A stretch of 64,000 nucleotides of DNA from Paramoeba atlantica (Eukaryota; Discosea): NCBI GenBank assembly GCA_977017575.1, contig CDRNVI010000043.1:558001-622000 (forward strand). Direction: 5' to 3'. Each line of letters opens with the position of its first letter. Within the stretch, counting starts at the first letter, position 1. The position numbers were made by a program, and so were the translations under genes. Shown here piece by piece: positions 45,970 through 56,365 of the stretch. The notes beneath the pieces are model-generated. The model saw only the letters and a program-made list of their open reading frames with translations, made no database searches and had not been told where the DNA came from.

Positions 45970-46635
45970 CTAACAAAACAAGGACCAGTTAATAATCTTT
46001 AACTCTTTAGCACAATTCTCGAGTATCAAAGCTATTTCTTCATGTTTAAGAGTTCGTCGAACTGTCCCGAACTCGGAACTTCTTGTACTGATCTCTGTTG
46101 GAGCTGTCACAGTAAGCAAAATATCTGTGTCGATGGGAGAGAGCAGTCGGCCTAGTACAGCCTCGACCCAGACAATATTTTCCGCCCCTTCTTCCTTAAA
46201 CTTATGAACTCTCTGTGATCCATTGAATCGAACCACAAATCCCATAGGAGGGGAGACAATATAGGGAAAATACGTAAAAGCTCGTTGATTGTCTGTCACT
46301 TCTTTTGCAAACATAAGAGTCTCCGCGTTTTCAGAATCAGAATACGATTCATAGCAGAGTTGGCAGAAGCCAGCCTCACGTACGGAACACAATTTATGTT
46401 CGTACGAACTACTACTTTTGGCGTGCTCATCGAAATGAATGCGCGCAGAATCCGCGTCCGCAATATCTTCATTTCGTGCTAACAATTCAATAATTATACA
46501 GCAACCCGTATCAACGTCTGTAAATACTTCCTGATGATCTGGTACTCCTGAAATACCCGAAACATCAGAGAACTCCTTGGGTTTCTTAAAGACTAAAGCC
46601 CCACCGAACAATTTTTTTGTCTCCATAGCATTCAA
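45970..46635 (-). CDS. MOG1: Ran-binding nuclear import factor MOG1
   Basis: MOG1 binds Ran, promotes nucleotide release and supports nuclear import. The N-terminus KKLFGGALVFKKPKEFSDVS then VPDHQEVFTDVDTGCCIIIELL is the family hallmark (LFGGAI...P..F.D.S..R.VPDNQEVF). The central ARIHFDEHA and the strand LLTVTAPTEI near the C-terminus also fit. 221 residues, slightly longer than the 186-218 usual range owing to a polar insertion near 75-110. Met1 or Met4 may start it. Single exon, 217 bp from ATP11. Confidence 0.88.
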   Translation of the reverse strand: MNAMETKKLFGGALVFKKPKEFSDVSGISGVPDHQEVFTDVDTGCCIIIELLARNEDIADADSARIHFDEHAKSSSSYEHKLCSVREAGFCQLCYESYSDSENAETLMFAKEVTDNQRAFTYFPYIVSPPMGFVVRFNGSQRVHKFKEEGAENIVWVEAVLGRLLSPIDTDILLTVTAPTEISTRSSEFGTVRRTLKHEEIALILENCAKELKIINWSLFC

Positions 46636-46851
46636 GAGTCCTACAAGGACTTCTTTATGATAGAGTCCTACAAGGTAAAGATTCCATGATTTCGACAGGA
46701 AGAGTATAAAAAGATCGAACCCCTAGTTTCACAGGGCAAATCAAGAAAACTTGTGTGAAAGACAAAACTGTTTCTACTTTTTTAACAAATACGTACAAAT
46801 AATGTGTGTTTGTAGTTCGTACAAGGTGTGCCAATAAAATACAATAGAAAG

Positions 46852-47472
46852 TTAGCTTCCTTTCTTCCCTTTATGTATCGTAATGTTCGTGTCAGTTTCT
46901 TGTTTCATGCTATGAAGAAAGGCCGTATAATCAAATATATGGGGATTTTTATTAAAAGCGTGAACCCATTGTTCGTATTTATTGGGTTCTATGTAGTATT
47001 TCATCAGCATTCCGCAAATAAAGGCACTATCTTCCTTCGTAAATACCTCATCCTTCAACTCAGCGCGGATAAGGACAATGCCTTTTGTGGATGCCAACTC
47101 CGTAAAGAATTGTATCAGCAAATGCGGAGTACAACTGTCTTCTTTATCCTGCCATTCACGTAAAGGAGCCACACCGACTACATCCCGATCAAAACATGTA
47201 ACTGCGTTGAACAGGCATGTTTTTCGAAACACTGGTACACAGAAATATGGACACTGACGTAACCTCTGTTGCATTTGGATATAGGCATCGTTTGAGATGA
47301 CCCTACCCCAGTACTGGAGCAATTGAGAATGATGCTGAACCCAAAGATTTATTATTTGAGGCGCGGGAAGCAGGAGAAGTAAATCCATTTTCATTACCGT
47401 GTCTAAAGATTTTCGTCCCGGTAGCTTAAAAAGATTTCTTAAGTTGGCACTGCGCACAAGCATGAAAAGCAA
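46852..47472 (-). CDS. ATP11: ATP11-family F1-ATPase assembly factor
   Basis: Mitochondrial matrix chaperone that holds free F1 beta subunits during ATP synthase assembly. The family core is present: KSLDTVMKMDLLLLLPAPQI and IINLWVQHHSQ (the K-L-D-L....I..IW..YH block). Then come YIQMQQRLRQCPYFCVPVFR, TPHLLIQFFTELASTKGIVL and IRAELKDEVFTKEDSAFI. The N-terminus (MLFMLVRSANLRNLFKLPGR) is basic and hydrophobic, suitable as a mitochondrial presequence. 206 residues is short against 270-330 in yeast or human because the presequence and linker are brief. Single exon. Confidence 0.87.
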   Translation of the reverse strand: MLFMLVRSANLRNLFKLPGRKSLDTVMKMDLLLLLPAPQIINLWVQHHSQLLQYWGRVISNDAYIQMQQRLRQCPYFCVPVFRKTCLFNAVTCFDRDVVGVAPLREWQDKEDSCTPHLLIQFFTELASTKGIVLIRAELKDEVFTKEDSAFICGMLMKYYIEPNKYEQWVHAFNKNPHIFDYTAFLHSMKQETDTNITIHKGKKGS

Positions 47473-47637
47473 GAGCTCGTGAAACTAAACTAAAATTCGG
47501 TTTGAGTTCAGAAGTTAAATAAAAAATCTCACTATTCAAGAGCACAGATTAAGCTAAAAGAAATCTGCTGCACCTTTTTAAAAGTAACACAGTACTTGCA
47601 AAGAATACAGTGCGATCAGGATATTAAACTGCCATCC

Positions 47638-49968
47638 TTACCGCGTAAAATCAAGAACCTCCTTCCAAACCGGACAGCACGTGCGTAATGTTCGCTCGCT
47701 GCCAACTATATAAATTAATTCTCGGGCTCGTGTCAGCGCTACATTCGCACGTTGGCGGTCATCAAGAAATGTCAAGAGTTCTCCGTACTGAGGTCTACTA
47801 TTGAGAGTACTATCACTTGATACGCGATCCCTTCGGTTGATCAAAGGGCAATCTGCTTCTTTAATACATCGAACGCATGAGATAATGATGACATCTTTTT
47901 CCCGTCCTTGATACCCATCTACGGTGTTCACCTCAACAGATGCTATCCCGGATTCGTTGTGCGAAACCACGACGCTACTCTCGCGTGTGGCGTTTACAAA
48001 TTCTCCCTGATTATTCGCAAACGTTGTCGGAAGGGCCTCGAGAAGCTTTGACTTAATTTTCATCTGCTGCGCAAGGTAAGGTGTGATCACGCCTACCGTT
48101 GCATCGCGACAGCCCTTATTGGGGTTCCCCTTCAATGTTTTGATCAGATTTTCAATAATTCGAAGAACAGCATCGACTTCCTCATCATTGTAATACGAAG
48201 TGCCGTGTAGTTTTTCACTTCCTGTGACGTTTTCGAGATGGATCCGTCGCCTCGAGCTGTATTCTCTGTCGCCCGAAATATTCACTCGTTGACCTGTTTT
48301 TAGACGTCCACCATAAAATAATTCACTGGGTAAAGCGCATAGATCTGGGTGCATCCGATACTGCTCGGAAAGAAAAAAGAACGGATAGCCATTTTCAAGC
48401 ATCCGCTCCATTAAACTACGGTCGTATTTGTTGCGTATACTTTTCCTTCCAAAGACTGTAGGTGGTAATTGCATAGGATCACCTATAAGCGCAGCGCGAC
48501 GACAGGCATGAGATAGTGCAAAAATGGTTTGAGGTTCGGTTATTTGTCCGGCCTCGTCAATTATTACCGTATCGAATTTTATTCCTTCAGTGCGAAGCGA
48601 TCCTATTGTTGAGAAAACAATTTGGAATTGACTTAAGATGTGTTCACGAGGAGCAATCTCTATTTTCTTACCTGTCGTAACTGATCCATATTTATGGTCG
48701 CCAAACTGTTTACGCAGAATGTCTTCAAATAGATAACCTTGCTGAGCTACAACAGGATTCACTCTTTCTCTTGCACCGAGTCGAACCATGGATGGAATGG
48801 GGACGTTCAGGTCTTTAGCCTCCTTTATTGTGCGAAGCAAGATCTCATCCACAGCAGTATTGCTTGCCGCGCATACCAAAAGTTTCCCCATGATAGTTTC
48901 TTTTGCGTATGCATGAGTGGATTGCACAAGTAAATTGTATAATATTCCAACAATAGTATGAGTTTTACCTGTACCAGGAGGTCCCTGCACTACAACAAGC
49001 TCTGCAGAGTGCGACATCGTGTCTAAAGAAATCCAATTTCCTAAAGAAGAAAGCGTGCTGCCTGGAGCGGATGCAGCACTTGTGTCGATTTTTTTCATAG
49101 TTATTCTTGAGAACTCGGTTCTAGACATGTGCGATATCACTGCACGCTGCGTAGCATTGTATTTCTGGGATGAAGATCTTTCATTTAAAGAGTCATAACG
49201 CGATTGCAGCGCATTACATTTTCCCTGCAATTTCGCTTCTGCAGGCTTCAAAATTTGATTCGCATATGGAATCATTTGTTCTAGGAAAAAACACGCCTCC
49301 ATTGAACCAAATACGGATGCAAGACCCATGTGGCGCCTAATTGTGCACTTCATTGGTAACTTAGGTTCTATTTTGACCGGTGTAATAAATGTATAAGCTT
49401 CAGCCGTAGTGGAAGACTGGCGGTGATAAGAATCTACTGTGCGGACAACACCAACCACTTCGAGTCCAGGCAGATAAATTGATATCACGTCATGTGGAGA
49501 GAGTCGTGCACACGTTTCATTTCGGTTTTGCGGAGTAAATACCAGTCGAGTGCGTGACGGTTCAAATTTGTTGGAAGAGGGCTTAGGCAATGTGAAAACA
49601 GAGCGAAGTCGGGCTTCAAATGCTGTTTGTGGTTGTCGCCTGGCTTCAACGACTTCTGCTTGCGCGGCGCACAAGATGTTTCCGAGCCAGACCTCGCCAT
49701 ATTCATCTGCAGAGATAAATTCTTTCGGGATGCGAGCACATTGTATTGGAGGACGAAAACACTGATGCGTATTTTTCTCATTCCGGTTTTCATCTCTTTT
49801 CCTTTTGGTGTGGTCAGCTAGTGCCTCGGGATGTAATATTTCAAGAAAATCACTTTTCAGACGAAAGTACTCTAGACGTTGACGCAACACTCTTTCGGCC
49901 TCGAATGCGTCGTCCGACGATTTTTGCAAAGTACAAATGCGAGATACATGTGCATTTGTCGGTTTCAT
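47638..49968 (-). CDS. SF1B RNA/DNA helicase, Sen1/UPF1-like group
   Basis: 776 residues. Helicase motifs in order: VVQGPPGTGKTHTIVGILYN (motif I, about 322-341), VCAASNTAVDEIL (Ia), VIIDEAGQITEPQ (II, about 468), ALIGDPMQLPPTV (III), FFLSEQYRMHPDLCALPSEL (IV), VNTVDGYQGREKDVIIISCV (V) and NVALTRARELIYIVG (VI). The N-terminal 320 residues contain a beta-rich 1B-like region with QILKPAEAKLQGKC stalk helices. There is no UPF1 Cys/His domain, no R3H and no MCM domain. Sen1/senataxin and the small ATP-dependent IGHMBP2-like helicases are the nearest groups; the exact orthologue cannot be fixed by eye. Role probably in RNA surveillance or R-loop removal. Single exon. Confidence 0.9.
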   Translation of the reverse strand: MKPTNAHVSRICTLQKSSDDAFEAERVLRQRLEYFRLKSDFLEILHPEALADHTKRKRDENRNEKNTHQCFRPPIQCARIPKEFISADEYGEVWLGNILCAAQAEVVEARRQPQTAFEARLRSVFTLPKPSSNKFEPSRTRLVFTPQNRNETCARLSPHDVISIYLPGLEVVGVVRTVDSYHRQSSTTAEAYTFITPVKIEPKLPMKCTIRRHMGLASVFGSMEACFFLEQMIPYANQILKPAEAKLQGKCNALQSRYDSLNERSSSQKYNATQRAVISHMSRTEFSRITMKKIDTSAASAPGSTLSSLGNWISLDTMSHSAELVVVQGPPGTGKTHTIVGILYNLLVQSTHAYAKETIMGKLLVCAASNTAVDEILLRTIKEAKDLNVPIPSMVRLGARERVNPVVAQQGYLFEDILRKQFGDHKYGSVTTGKKIEIAPREHILSQFQIVFSTIGSLRTEGIKFDTVIIDEAGQITEPQTIFALSHACRRAALIGDPMQLPPTVFGRKSIRNKYDRSLMERMLENGYPFFFLSEQYRMHPDLCALPSELFYGGRLKTGQRVNISGDREYSSRRRIHLENVTGSEKLHGTSYYNDEEVDAVLRIIENLIKTLKGNPNKGCRDATVGVITPYLAQQMKIKSKLLEALPTTFANNQGEFVNATRESSVVVSHNESGIASVEVNTVDGYQGREKDVIIISCVRCIKEADCPLINRRDRVSSDSTLNSRPQYGELLTFLDDRQRANVALTRARELIYIVGSERTLRTCCPVWKEVLDFTR

Positions 49969-50599
49969 TTTTGTGGCCTACGTTCAGCATTCAGAGGAAA
50001 TTCCAGTGTTCCGAATGCATGTTTCTGAATACTATCGCACCCTAGGTCGCACAGCTCACGTGAGGAAGTATTTAAGAAACTCATGGAACACGATATTTAT
50101 AGGTAGTTATAGTATTTTGGAGCTCAATGAGTTCTCATAGTTTAGAATTATTAGTCAAATGTATATTATGGTAAAAAAAAAGAACAAGAAGCTTTTTTAG
50201 AAGACCTAAAAATCTATGAGATTCAAATTGCGCTTTGAAGTACATACAACATTATAGCACATGTACGATACAGGGAAAACAAGTGGTTCATACAAACTCA
50301 CTCGAATTACTCCTGGTTAACAAGTTTAATTCGGGGCCTTTCATAGCGTACTTGTTTCAAGTAGGTGCAATTTCTGGAATTCTAATTTTTCTATTCTAAT
50401 CTATATATGAAACATTATTCACATTGTTTATTAAACAGGCAGGAAGTTACTAGGAGTTACTAGTCCATGCCACATTTAAAGTGCATTGAATCTATGAGAA
50501 AGGTGAAATGCAAAGAGTCTGCGTGAAAAAGGTGAAAATTTCACTTTTCAGAAAAGTGATACATTTTTATGTTTGAGTACGTGTAAATATCTAAATCTT
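49969..50599. other. Intergenic, no confident gene
   Basis: AT-rich. If the small membrane protein gene at 50,600-50,962 is spliced, its last exon would extend to about 50,548. Otherwise nothing is seen. GTGAAATGCAAAG and related stretches near 50,500-50,565 form a weak inverted repeat (GGTGAAAATTTCACTTTTCA). Confidence 0.4.
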
Positions 50600-50962
50600 T
50601 CACGTTCCCCTCCCTGTAAGTCTAGCCCAATTACTTACCGGAGTAACGTGATAAGTAGAATTCAGACGGCGGTTCATTGCGAATGACATGTAAGCGCACG
50701 CAGATCCCAGGATTGCCAGCCAGCCTCCTGCAACTGTGATTAGAGTCAAGAGTATGGCACTCGTACTAGGATAAAATTGAATATATTTCATGATTTCTGT
50801 ATGACTTGGAAACGTAGATTCTCGTCTCGAATTCGTTAAGCCCCGCGTCGGGAATGTGTATTCGGCACCTAAGCTGATATAATAGAAGGTTGCGCTGCTG
50901 TATCCGCCCATAAAAGCAAAGCAGTACTCTCGTGCACGACGCAATGTTACAGCACAAAGCAT
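50600..50962 (-). CDS. Small membrane protein of unknown function, possibly spliced
   Basis: A 120-residue frame not recognised as a family. Two hydrophobic stretches suggest membrane segments: about residues 14-32 (AFMGGYSSATFYYISLG) and 67-92 (SAILLTLITVAGGWLAILGS). The C-terminal end is of interest: the minus strand reads CCG|GTAAGTAATTGGGC and 25 bases later TTACAG|GG. Splicing these 25 nt (50,614-50,638) would replace the last 12 residues by a 21-residue basic tail ending at about 50,548. That is very short for an intron, so it may be chance. The frame is in the expected strand and gap, which supports a real gene. Confidence 0.45.
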   Translation of the reverse strand: MLCAVTLRRAREYCFAFMGGYSSATFYYISLGAEYTFPTRGLTNSRRESTFPSHTEIMKYIQFYPSTSAILLTLITVAGGWLAILGSACAYMSFAMNRRLNSTYHVTPVSNWARLTGRGT

Positions 50963-51550
50963 CCTACGGTACCTTAGTTTCTACCTATTCTATATCGACT
51001 CATGCGGAGTACCACCTCTAATATTCGGAAAACATGCAAAAAAATATTCAAGATCCTCTTTTTATACTAAAACGTGTTCGTAAGCTTAAACGGTGGCTAA
51101 TGTAAAGAGATGTGAATTCTCTCATATGAATAATCTTACATGAAGTCATTTATACTTCAGAACTCCATATGAGAGAGCATCGTCAAAAGACAATAAATAC
51201 ATCAATGCATGCTGATTAAACGAGTGAAATGCAGGTACATTAAGTGAAAACGCATGTACTTCGCCTGAATGTTCCGGAAGCGTAAAATGAATCGAACTTT
51301 GACCACTTTCTGATTTCAACGTACAGCTACTGTACGAAACGCAATATGACGTATCTCGTTCAAAAGAATGCAGTTCTTAATTACCGGGTGAGTATTTTTC
51401 CTTTTCTTAGTTTCCAACTATCCAGAACTTAATAGGGGAAAATAACAGAACCGCAAGAATAAAATACTAGTATATTTATAACACACTTGAACATAACTGT
51501 GCATAGTAGGAATCAACAAACGGTGGACGCCGCGCATCAGTGGGTTTTCT
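50963..51550. other. Intergenic, nothing recognised
   Basis: AT-rich spacer between the coiled-coil gene and the small membrane protein gene. No frame with coding character; no repeat shared with the transposon-rich left part. Confidence 0.5.
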
Positions 51551-54500
51551 TCAGGCATCCAAATTTCCCCGATCGCGTGAGGTGCTGCGGCTTTTTTGTC
51601 GGCCTTCGGATTGGCTAGAACCAATGACAGTAAGATTTTCAGCAGAACGCTGGAAAGACAAACTTTTCTCATCCGTGGATACTTGTCGGTACGAATCATG
51701 CGTCTTGCGCAAAACAGGCCTTTGAGATCTGCCCCGTAGATCAACTCTAAAGTTGGAGCCTAAGTGACTCCACATGGTCCGGAGTGCTGCATGACATTTG
51801 TGAATTTCATCTCGACACCACAAATGGTCACTCCTTTCCTGCTGCAAGGCGAGTGTTATGCCTTTGCGAAAGTTCACTGCATCAGTTTTCATATTTGTAG
51901 CTTTCGTTCGTAAAAGCTCATACTTCTTTTCCCATTTTTCGCAATTTGACGTGTGCACCTTAAGTATATCTTCAAAGTTTTTCTTCGAACATTCGAATGC
52001 ATCTCGCTCAGCACGATATTTGGAAAGGATTGCTTCTTTGTCATCAAGCAGTTGCTTGAAGTCATTCTTCAGTCTCTCATACTTCTCTTGTGTGGCATGT
52101 TTTTCCTGTGTTCCGGGAGAAGGTGTTTCAGACTGTTCGTTTTGTTTCTTAATATCGTGTAACTTCTCGCGCAGTGCTTTGTTCTCTTCCTCCGTATCAT
52201 GAAGATTTATTTTTAGTGATTCGATTCTCGCTTCCAACTTCGAACTTGCGGATTGTGCGCCATGTAGGGCTTTCTGGTTAATAAGATGGTTTTCATGCTC
52301 TTCTTGTACCTCCCTATGGATATTTTTCATATCGATTCTCAGACGTTCGCATTCCTCATGGAAGTACAGCTTTTGAGACTCAAGTTCCTTTCGTTCCGCT
52401 TCTTGTTGTTGGCACTTTTCGTCCATCACACTCAGTTCCTCTTGTAACGATGTAAGTTTTGTTAAGGTTATATTTTCGACAGATCGGTAGCTTAACTCAC
52501 GCTTCTCTACTTCTTCCTCTAAATTCTTCAATTGCGACAAAAGCGCATTTCGGGATAGACGCTCCGATTCGTACTGGCTATTTACGTCACTAAGAGTATT
52601 CTGTAGGCTATGAACAAGTCTTTTTTGCGCTTCCGAAGACGAGAAATACTCCGAGGCCTGATTGTTGAGGGCGGAAGTGCCCTCGTTTTTGGTTGCCTCA
52701 ATTTGTTCTAAAAGTAGACGCACTTCTCCTCTCAATTCTTGTATTCTGCTTGCAAGATCATGATTTTCCGAGACATGTTCTTGTAAATGATCCTCTAAGA
52801 GAGCGCGTTCTGATTTTATCGCCTCAATCATCGTTCGTGCTTCATGCAATGCCACGTTGTGCTCATCGTTCGTCTTTTCAAGACTGTCGTTCTTCTGCAC
52901 TAGACGCTCTACTTCGCTCCGATACTCAAAAGTCGTGTTTTCAGCTCTCTCTTGCAGATGAAGATTCTCTTCTTCCGCAGAAATGAGTTTTCGCCTTAGA
53001 TCTTCTGAAATCGACGTCACGTTGCGAATTTCATTGCGCGATGCATTCACCTGTTCTTCTAGCTCCCCTATTCGTGATTCGTATTGATCTTTGGAAGAAG
53101 CTTGCAGTTCCTGAGTGTGAATCTGTTCTCTTGTGAATCGCTCCAAGTCGTTTTCTTTCCTCAAAAGGTCTTGGCGCAAGTTATCGTTAATTCTTTGTTC
53201 TTCAGAGTATCTGTCTTTCAATGCATCAAGTTGTGAAATATGTGTCTCATGCGCCGTGCCTAGTTTCCCGCTGTGTAAGCGTTCATTGTGCAACTCAGTT
53301 GTCATTGTTTGAATGCGGGCCAAATGCTCTTGTACAGTGTCTCTGAGATCAGCGATTGTTTCTTGTGCATCGCGTTTTTCCTTGCCGAGCTCCAAACTTA
53401 GATGGCTCAAATCAATTTTTGACTGATTCAGAGAGGCCAAAGCATCTAGTAGTTGTCCATGCAAGTCTTCTTTTGCAGAAAGGTTTTCTTCGTTCGATTG
53501 CAGCAATGATTGTTCACATTGTTCCAATTTCACCTCGATAAGGGATTTGTCTTTCATGGTGGCTTCAAGTCTTACTCTCAGATCATCATTTTCCGTGGCA
53601 AGAGTTTGCAATTGCGTCTTCAAGGATGAATTGGACTTTTCTGATTCTGTCAATTGTTTTCCGCGAATTTCCGAACTTGACAGTAAAGACTCGTGCACGA
53701 CTTGCAATTTTGTCAACGCTTCATTCTTTGCGTGTAGTTCCTCTCGGCCCTTCCCAAGTTCATCTTGAATTGTTTGAAAGGCAAGCGTTTCCTGCTGGAG
53801 ATCCCTGCGCGTTGCTTCTAAATCAGCAGTTAGCCCATTTTTTTCTTCTCTCCACGCTCTGCTGAATTGAACATGTTCATCGCGCTCCCCTTGCAGAACA
53901 ACTTGCGTCTCTGATAATTCAGTTATCGTTCGCTCCAGTTGCTCTTGCGAATTTTCTAAATAATTTCGTGTATTCGTGTGTTCCTTCTGTTCTCTCTGAA
54001 GCATTCTCTGAGTTTCGTGCATGTCAACTTCCAATTTGGAGAGTGTTTCAGAGAGATCCTCAATCCGTAGGGTAAAATCGTTAATTTCTTGTTTAGCAAG
54101 ACTCGCTTCCTGCTCTCTCCGTCCCTCAAGAAGGTGTAGCTGATGTTCCAGGTCTTCTATCTGCGACTTCAGAGAGTTGTTTTCACTGTTTTGCTCACAT
54201 AACTTGTCGTATTGAGATTGATTACTAAGTTTGTATTTGGCCGTCTGTTCCTCCACGCTCCACCTTAATCTAATTTGTTTGTCAAGATCACTGCGCAATT
54301 TTCCAAGTTTCACTTCCATATCATTTATAGTTTGCGTGCGCTCCGTGACGAGAGTCTCAGAGTCAGTTAAACTCATCTTCAGTTTATCGTGTTCGTGCTG
54401 TAGATTGTGTAGTGATTCAGAAAGGCGTTGTGCTTCTTCAGCAGATTCTTGAATGTGTCGTTTATCTTTTTGAAGCTCGGTTTCACGTTCTTTCAGCTGT

Positions 54501-55543
54501 TTTCTGGCTGAATCAAGCGTCGACTGTGTTTTAATTCGTTCATCCTTCTCGTTGATCACATTTTCATGCGAGGATTCTAATAGAAGTGTTAGTCTGGATA
54601 TTTCTTCACTGAGCTCTTTCATTCGTGACTCGTTCTCACGTGAATTCTTTTCAAGTCGATCATGCTCCTCCTCCAGATGCTGATGAAGTGCGGCATTCAC
54701 ATGTTTGAGCTCAGCGAGCCTCTGTCTTTCTTGTTCTAGTGTCTCCTTCCATTTTCCAATAGCCTGATTCGCTTTGTCTTTGTCAATATGATGACGTTCC
54801 GCGATTTCTGATCTTTCCCGCTGGGCGGAGTCTCGCTCGGAGGTAAGTTTTTCAACAATTCTTTCAAGTTGTCTTTCCCGCACTCGCGCGCGCTTCTCTT
54901 CATCTTGATGATTTCGATTTTCTTCCGCCCTCAAAGACCTTAGATCTTGCACATGTTGAACATTAATTTCACGAAGTTCTTGATTCTTTGACGTAAGCCG
55001 CTCCACTTCGCGCTCAAGTCTATTCTTCTCCTTTTCCAATCTTTGGACATTCCGGGATGAGGGAGCTGTGTTTAGAGAATGCTCTCCTATTCCACCACTC
55101 GACGTGTCACCGAGCGTACGTACACTACGTATCCGTTCGTTAAGCATCGTGTCCGCTAAAGTCGGACGGCCTTGAAGTGAAACCGAAAAATGGTGCTGTA
55201 CAACTTGATCAGAATCTGTTTCTTGCAGATGATTGGCCTTAGGCTGTGCATTGCTCGCCAGATTATCTGACGCTTTACTAGGTGATGCCATTACTTTTTT
55301 ACCAGACAGAAATTCTGAGTCACTCCATTGTATTTTTGCCCGCTTCAATGAAACTTGTGCTGATGGACTCGGCAAATGAGAACGCAATGGCTCCGATCTC
55401 AATAAAGTGTCGCTCTCTTGGCCGTTCTTCCCCAAAGCAGTCTTTGGTGGAGATGTCAGCTCCTTTCCTAGTTCGGGAGTGTGTAAAAAATCAGAGCCAC
55501 GAAAGGGTGTGGCGGTAAGCTCGTGGTTTACGTTTAAATCCAT
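51551..55543 (-). CDS. Giant coiled-coil protein of unknown function
   Basis: 1,330 residues. Residues 1-165 are Ser/Pro/Lys-rich and probably disordered. Residues 166 to about 1240 are an almost unbroken coiled coil, rich in Glu, Leu, Lys, Gln, Arg and Asn with heptad spacing (for example RLEKEKNRLEREVERLTSKN). The last 110 residues are basic and Ser-rich with a short globular-looking patch (HLWCRDEIHKCHAALRTMW). No motor, kinase, GRIP or SMC hinge and ATPase motifs are visible, so it is not a myosin, kinesin or SMC protein. Candidates by shape are centriolar or basal-body scaffolds, TPR/Mlp nuclear-basket proteins or golgins. Shape alone cannot decide. Single exon. Confidence 0.85.
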   Translation of the reverse strand: MDLNVNHELTATPFRGSDFLHTPELGKELTSPPKTALGKNGQESDTLLRSEPLRSHLPSPSAQVSLKRAKIQWSDSEFLSGKKVMASPSKASDNLASNAQPKANHLQETDSDQVVQHHFSVSLQGRPTLADTMLNERIRSVRTLGDTSSGGIGEHSLNTAPSSRNVQRLEKEKNRLEREVERLTSKNQELREINVQHVQDLRSLRAEENRNHQDEEKRARVRERQLERIVEKLTSERDSAQRERSEIAERHHIDKDKANQAIGKWKETLEQERQRLAELKHVNAALHQHLEEEHDRLEKNSRENESRMKELSEEISRLTLLLESSHENVINEKDERIKTQSTLDSARKQLKERETELQKDKRHIQESAEEAQRLSESLHNLQHEHDKLKMSLTDSETLVTERTQTINDMEVKLGKLRSDLDKQIRLRWSVEEQTAKYKLSNQSQYDKLCEQNSENNSLKSQIEDLEHQLHLLEGRREQEASLAKQEINDFTLRIEDLSETLSKLEVDMHETQRMLQREQKEHTNTRNYLENSQEQLERTITELSETQVVLQGERDEHVQFSRAWREEKNGLTADLEATRRDLQQETLAFQTIQDELGKGREELHAKNEALTKLQVVHESLLSSSEIRGKQLTESEKSNSSLKTQLQTLATENDDLRVRLEATMKDKSLIEVKLEQCEQSLLQSNEENLSAKEDLHGQLLDALASLNQSKIDLSHLSLELGKEKRDAQETIADLRDTVQEHLARIQTMTTELHNERLHSGKLGTAHETHISQLDALKDRYSEEQRINDNLRQDLLRKENDLERFTREQIHTQELQASSKDQYESRIGELEEQVNASRNEIRNVTSISEDLRRKLISAEEENLHLQERAENTTFEYRSEVERLVQKNDSLEKTNDEHNVALHEARTMIEAIKSERALLEDHLQEHVSENHDLASRIQELRGEVRLLLEQIEATKNEGTSALNNQASEYFSSSEAQKRLVHSLQNTLSDVNSQYESERLSRNALLSQLKNLEEEVEKRELSYRSVENITLTKLTSLQEELSVMDEKCQQQEAERKELESQKLYFHEECERLRIDMKNIHREVQEEHENHLINQKALHGAQSASSKLEARIESLKINLHDTEEENKALREKLHDIKKQNEQSETPSPGTQEKHATQEKYERLKNDFKQLLDDKEAILSKYRAERDAFECSKKNFEDILKVHTSNCEKWEKKYELLRTKATNMKTDAVNFRKGITLALQQERSDHLWCRDEIHKCHAALRTMWSHLGSNFRVDLRGRSQRPVLRKTHDSYRQVSTDEKSLSFQRSAENLTVIGSSQSEGRQKSRSTSRDRGNLDA

Positions 55544-55759
55544 GAGGTAGAGTTAAAAAAGAATATAGTGTTATAGGTAATAGTAAATCAGTCTTCTGTT
55601 GCACATTAGGACTAAAACTACGCTACCCTTTCTTCTCGTTTCCCTCCTCATGTTACGAAAGGAGTCAAACAATAGGGTGAAACAAAGGCTGAAAGTCTCA
55701 TCTCCGTTCGGTACCGAGAAAGTAACTTTCTCCATAAAAACTGTTATCCATAAAAACTG

Positions 55760-56365
55760 TTATATAGAATGCGCTCGCCAAAGTCCATCCCCCATAGTGT
55801 GAACAGTTTGAATCGCAATCCCCTTGCTGGATGACGTAATCTCATCTGTATCCATGCAAAGGACACCGATCGCCGCGGAGTGTTGCATGCCCTCAATATC
55901 GACCCGCACAAGCGAGCCTTTGATAACCCCGGGGGAAACGACTCCCCCTGGAGAGGTGAGGCCAGGGCACATCACATCAGCCCCGCCCAGGACGTGGACG
56001 CACCCACCGGCGTCGCACTGCATGCGAGGCAGCAGTGTGGGGAAGCGATGGAGAAGCCGGAGATGCGGCCAGTACTTTCCATCAGAGTGCTGAAAGAACA
56101 GCACCTCGGATCGAGCCACCACAAGTGTTAAACGGTTCTGGCACTTTACGAGTCGAAAACCGCCGTTCTCTTTTGGGAGAATACGGAGTAGGTCCTCCTC
56201 GGAGAAACGAGGGTATTGTGTGAGAATCGCAGCCCGAACTCGTTTTTGTGTGGAGCTCTGCGTTCGGCCGGAATCCAGTATGCAATTTGTGGTGAACTTA
56301 CGGATAGCAATGGTTAAGGATTCGATAATGTGGTCCTCTTTCGTGGCTACAGCCTCCTCGTGCAT
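55760..56365 (-). CDS. MCTS1: MCTS1/Tma20, translation re-initiation factor with PUA domain
   Basis: MCTS1 with DENR (Tma20 with Tma22) ejects deacylated tRNA from 40S subunits and aids re-initiation. The 201 residues are near the family length of about 181. The N-terminal domain has GRTQSSTQKRVRAAILTQYP (family QTSSVQKSxVRxxxxxxYP). The PUA domain has EVLFFQHSDGKYWPHLRLLH, FPTLLPRMQCDAGGCVHVL and GGADVMCPGLTSPGG, the last almost invariant. It ends GIAIQTVHTMGDGLWRAHS, matching G-I-x-I-x-x-x-H-x-x-x-D-G-L-W. Residues 1-20 extend beyond the usual start. G+C is high around 55,890-56,060. Single exon. Confidence 0.95.
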   Translation of the reverse strand: MHEEAVATKEDHIIESLTIAIRKFTTNCILDSGRTQSSTQKRVRAAILTQYPRFSEEDLLRILPKENGGFRLVKCQNRLTLVVARSEVLFFQHSDGKYWPHLRLLHRFPTLLPRMQCDAGGCVHVLGGADVMCPGLTSPGGVVSPGVIKGSLVRVDIEGMQHSAAIGVLCMDTDEITSSSKGIAIQTVHTMGDGLWRAHSI

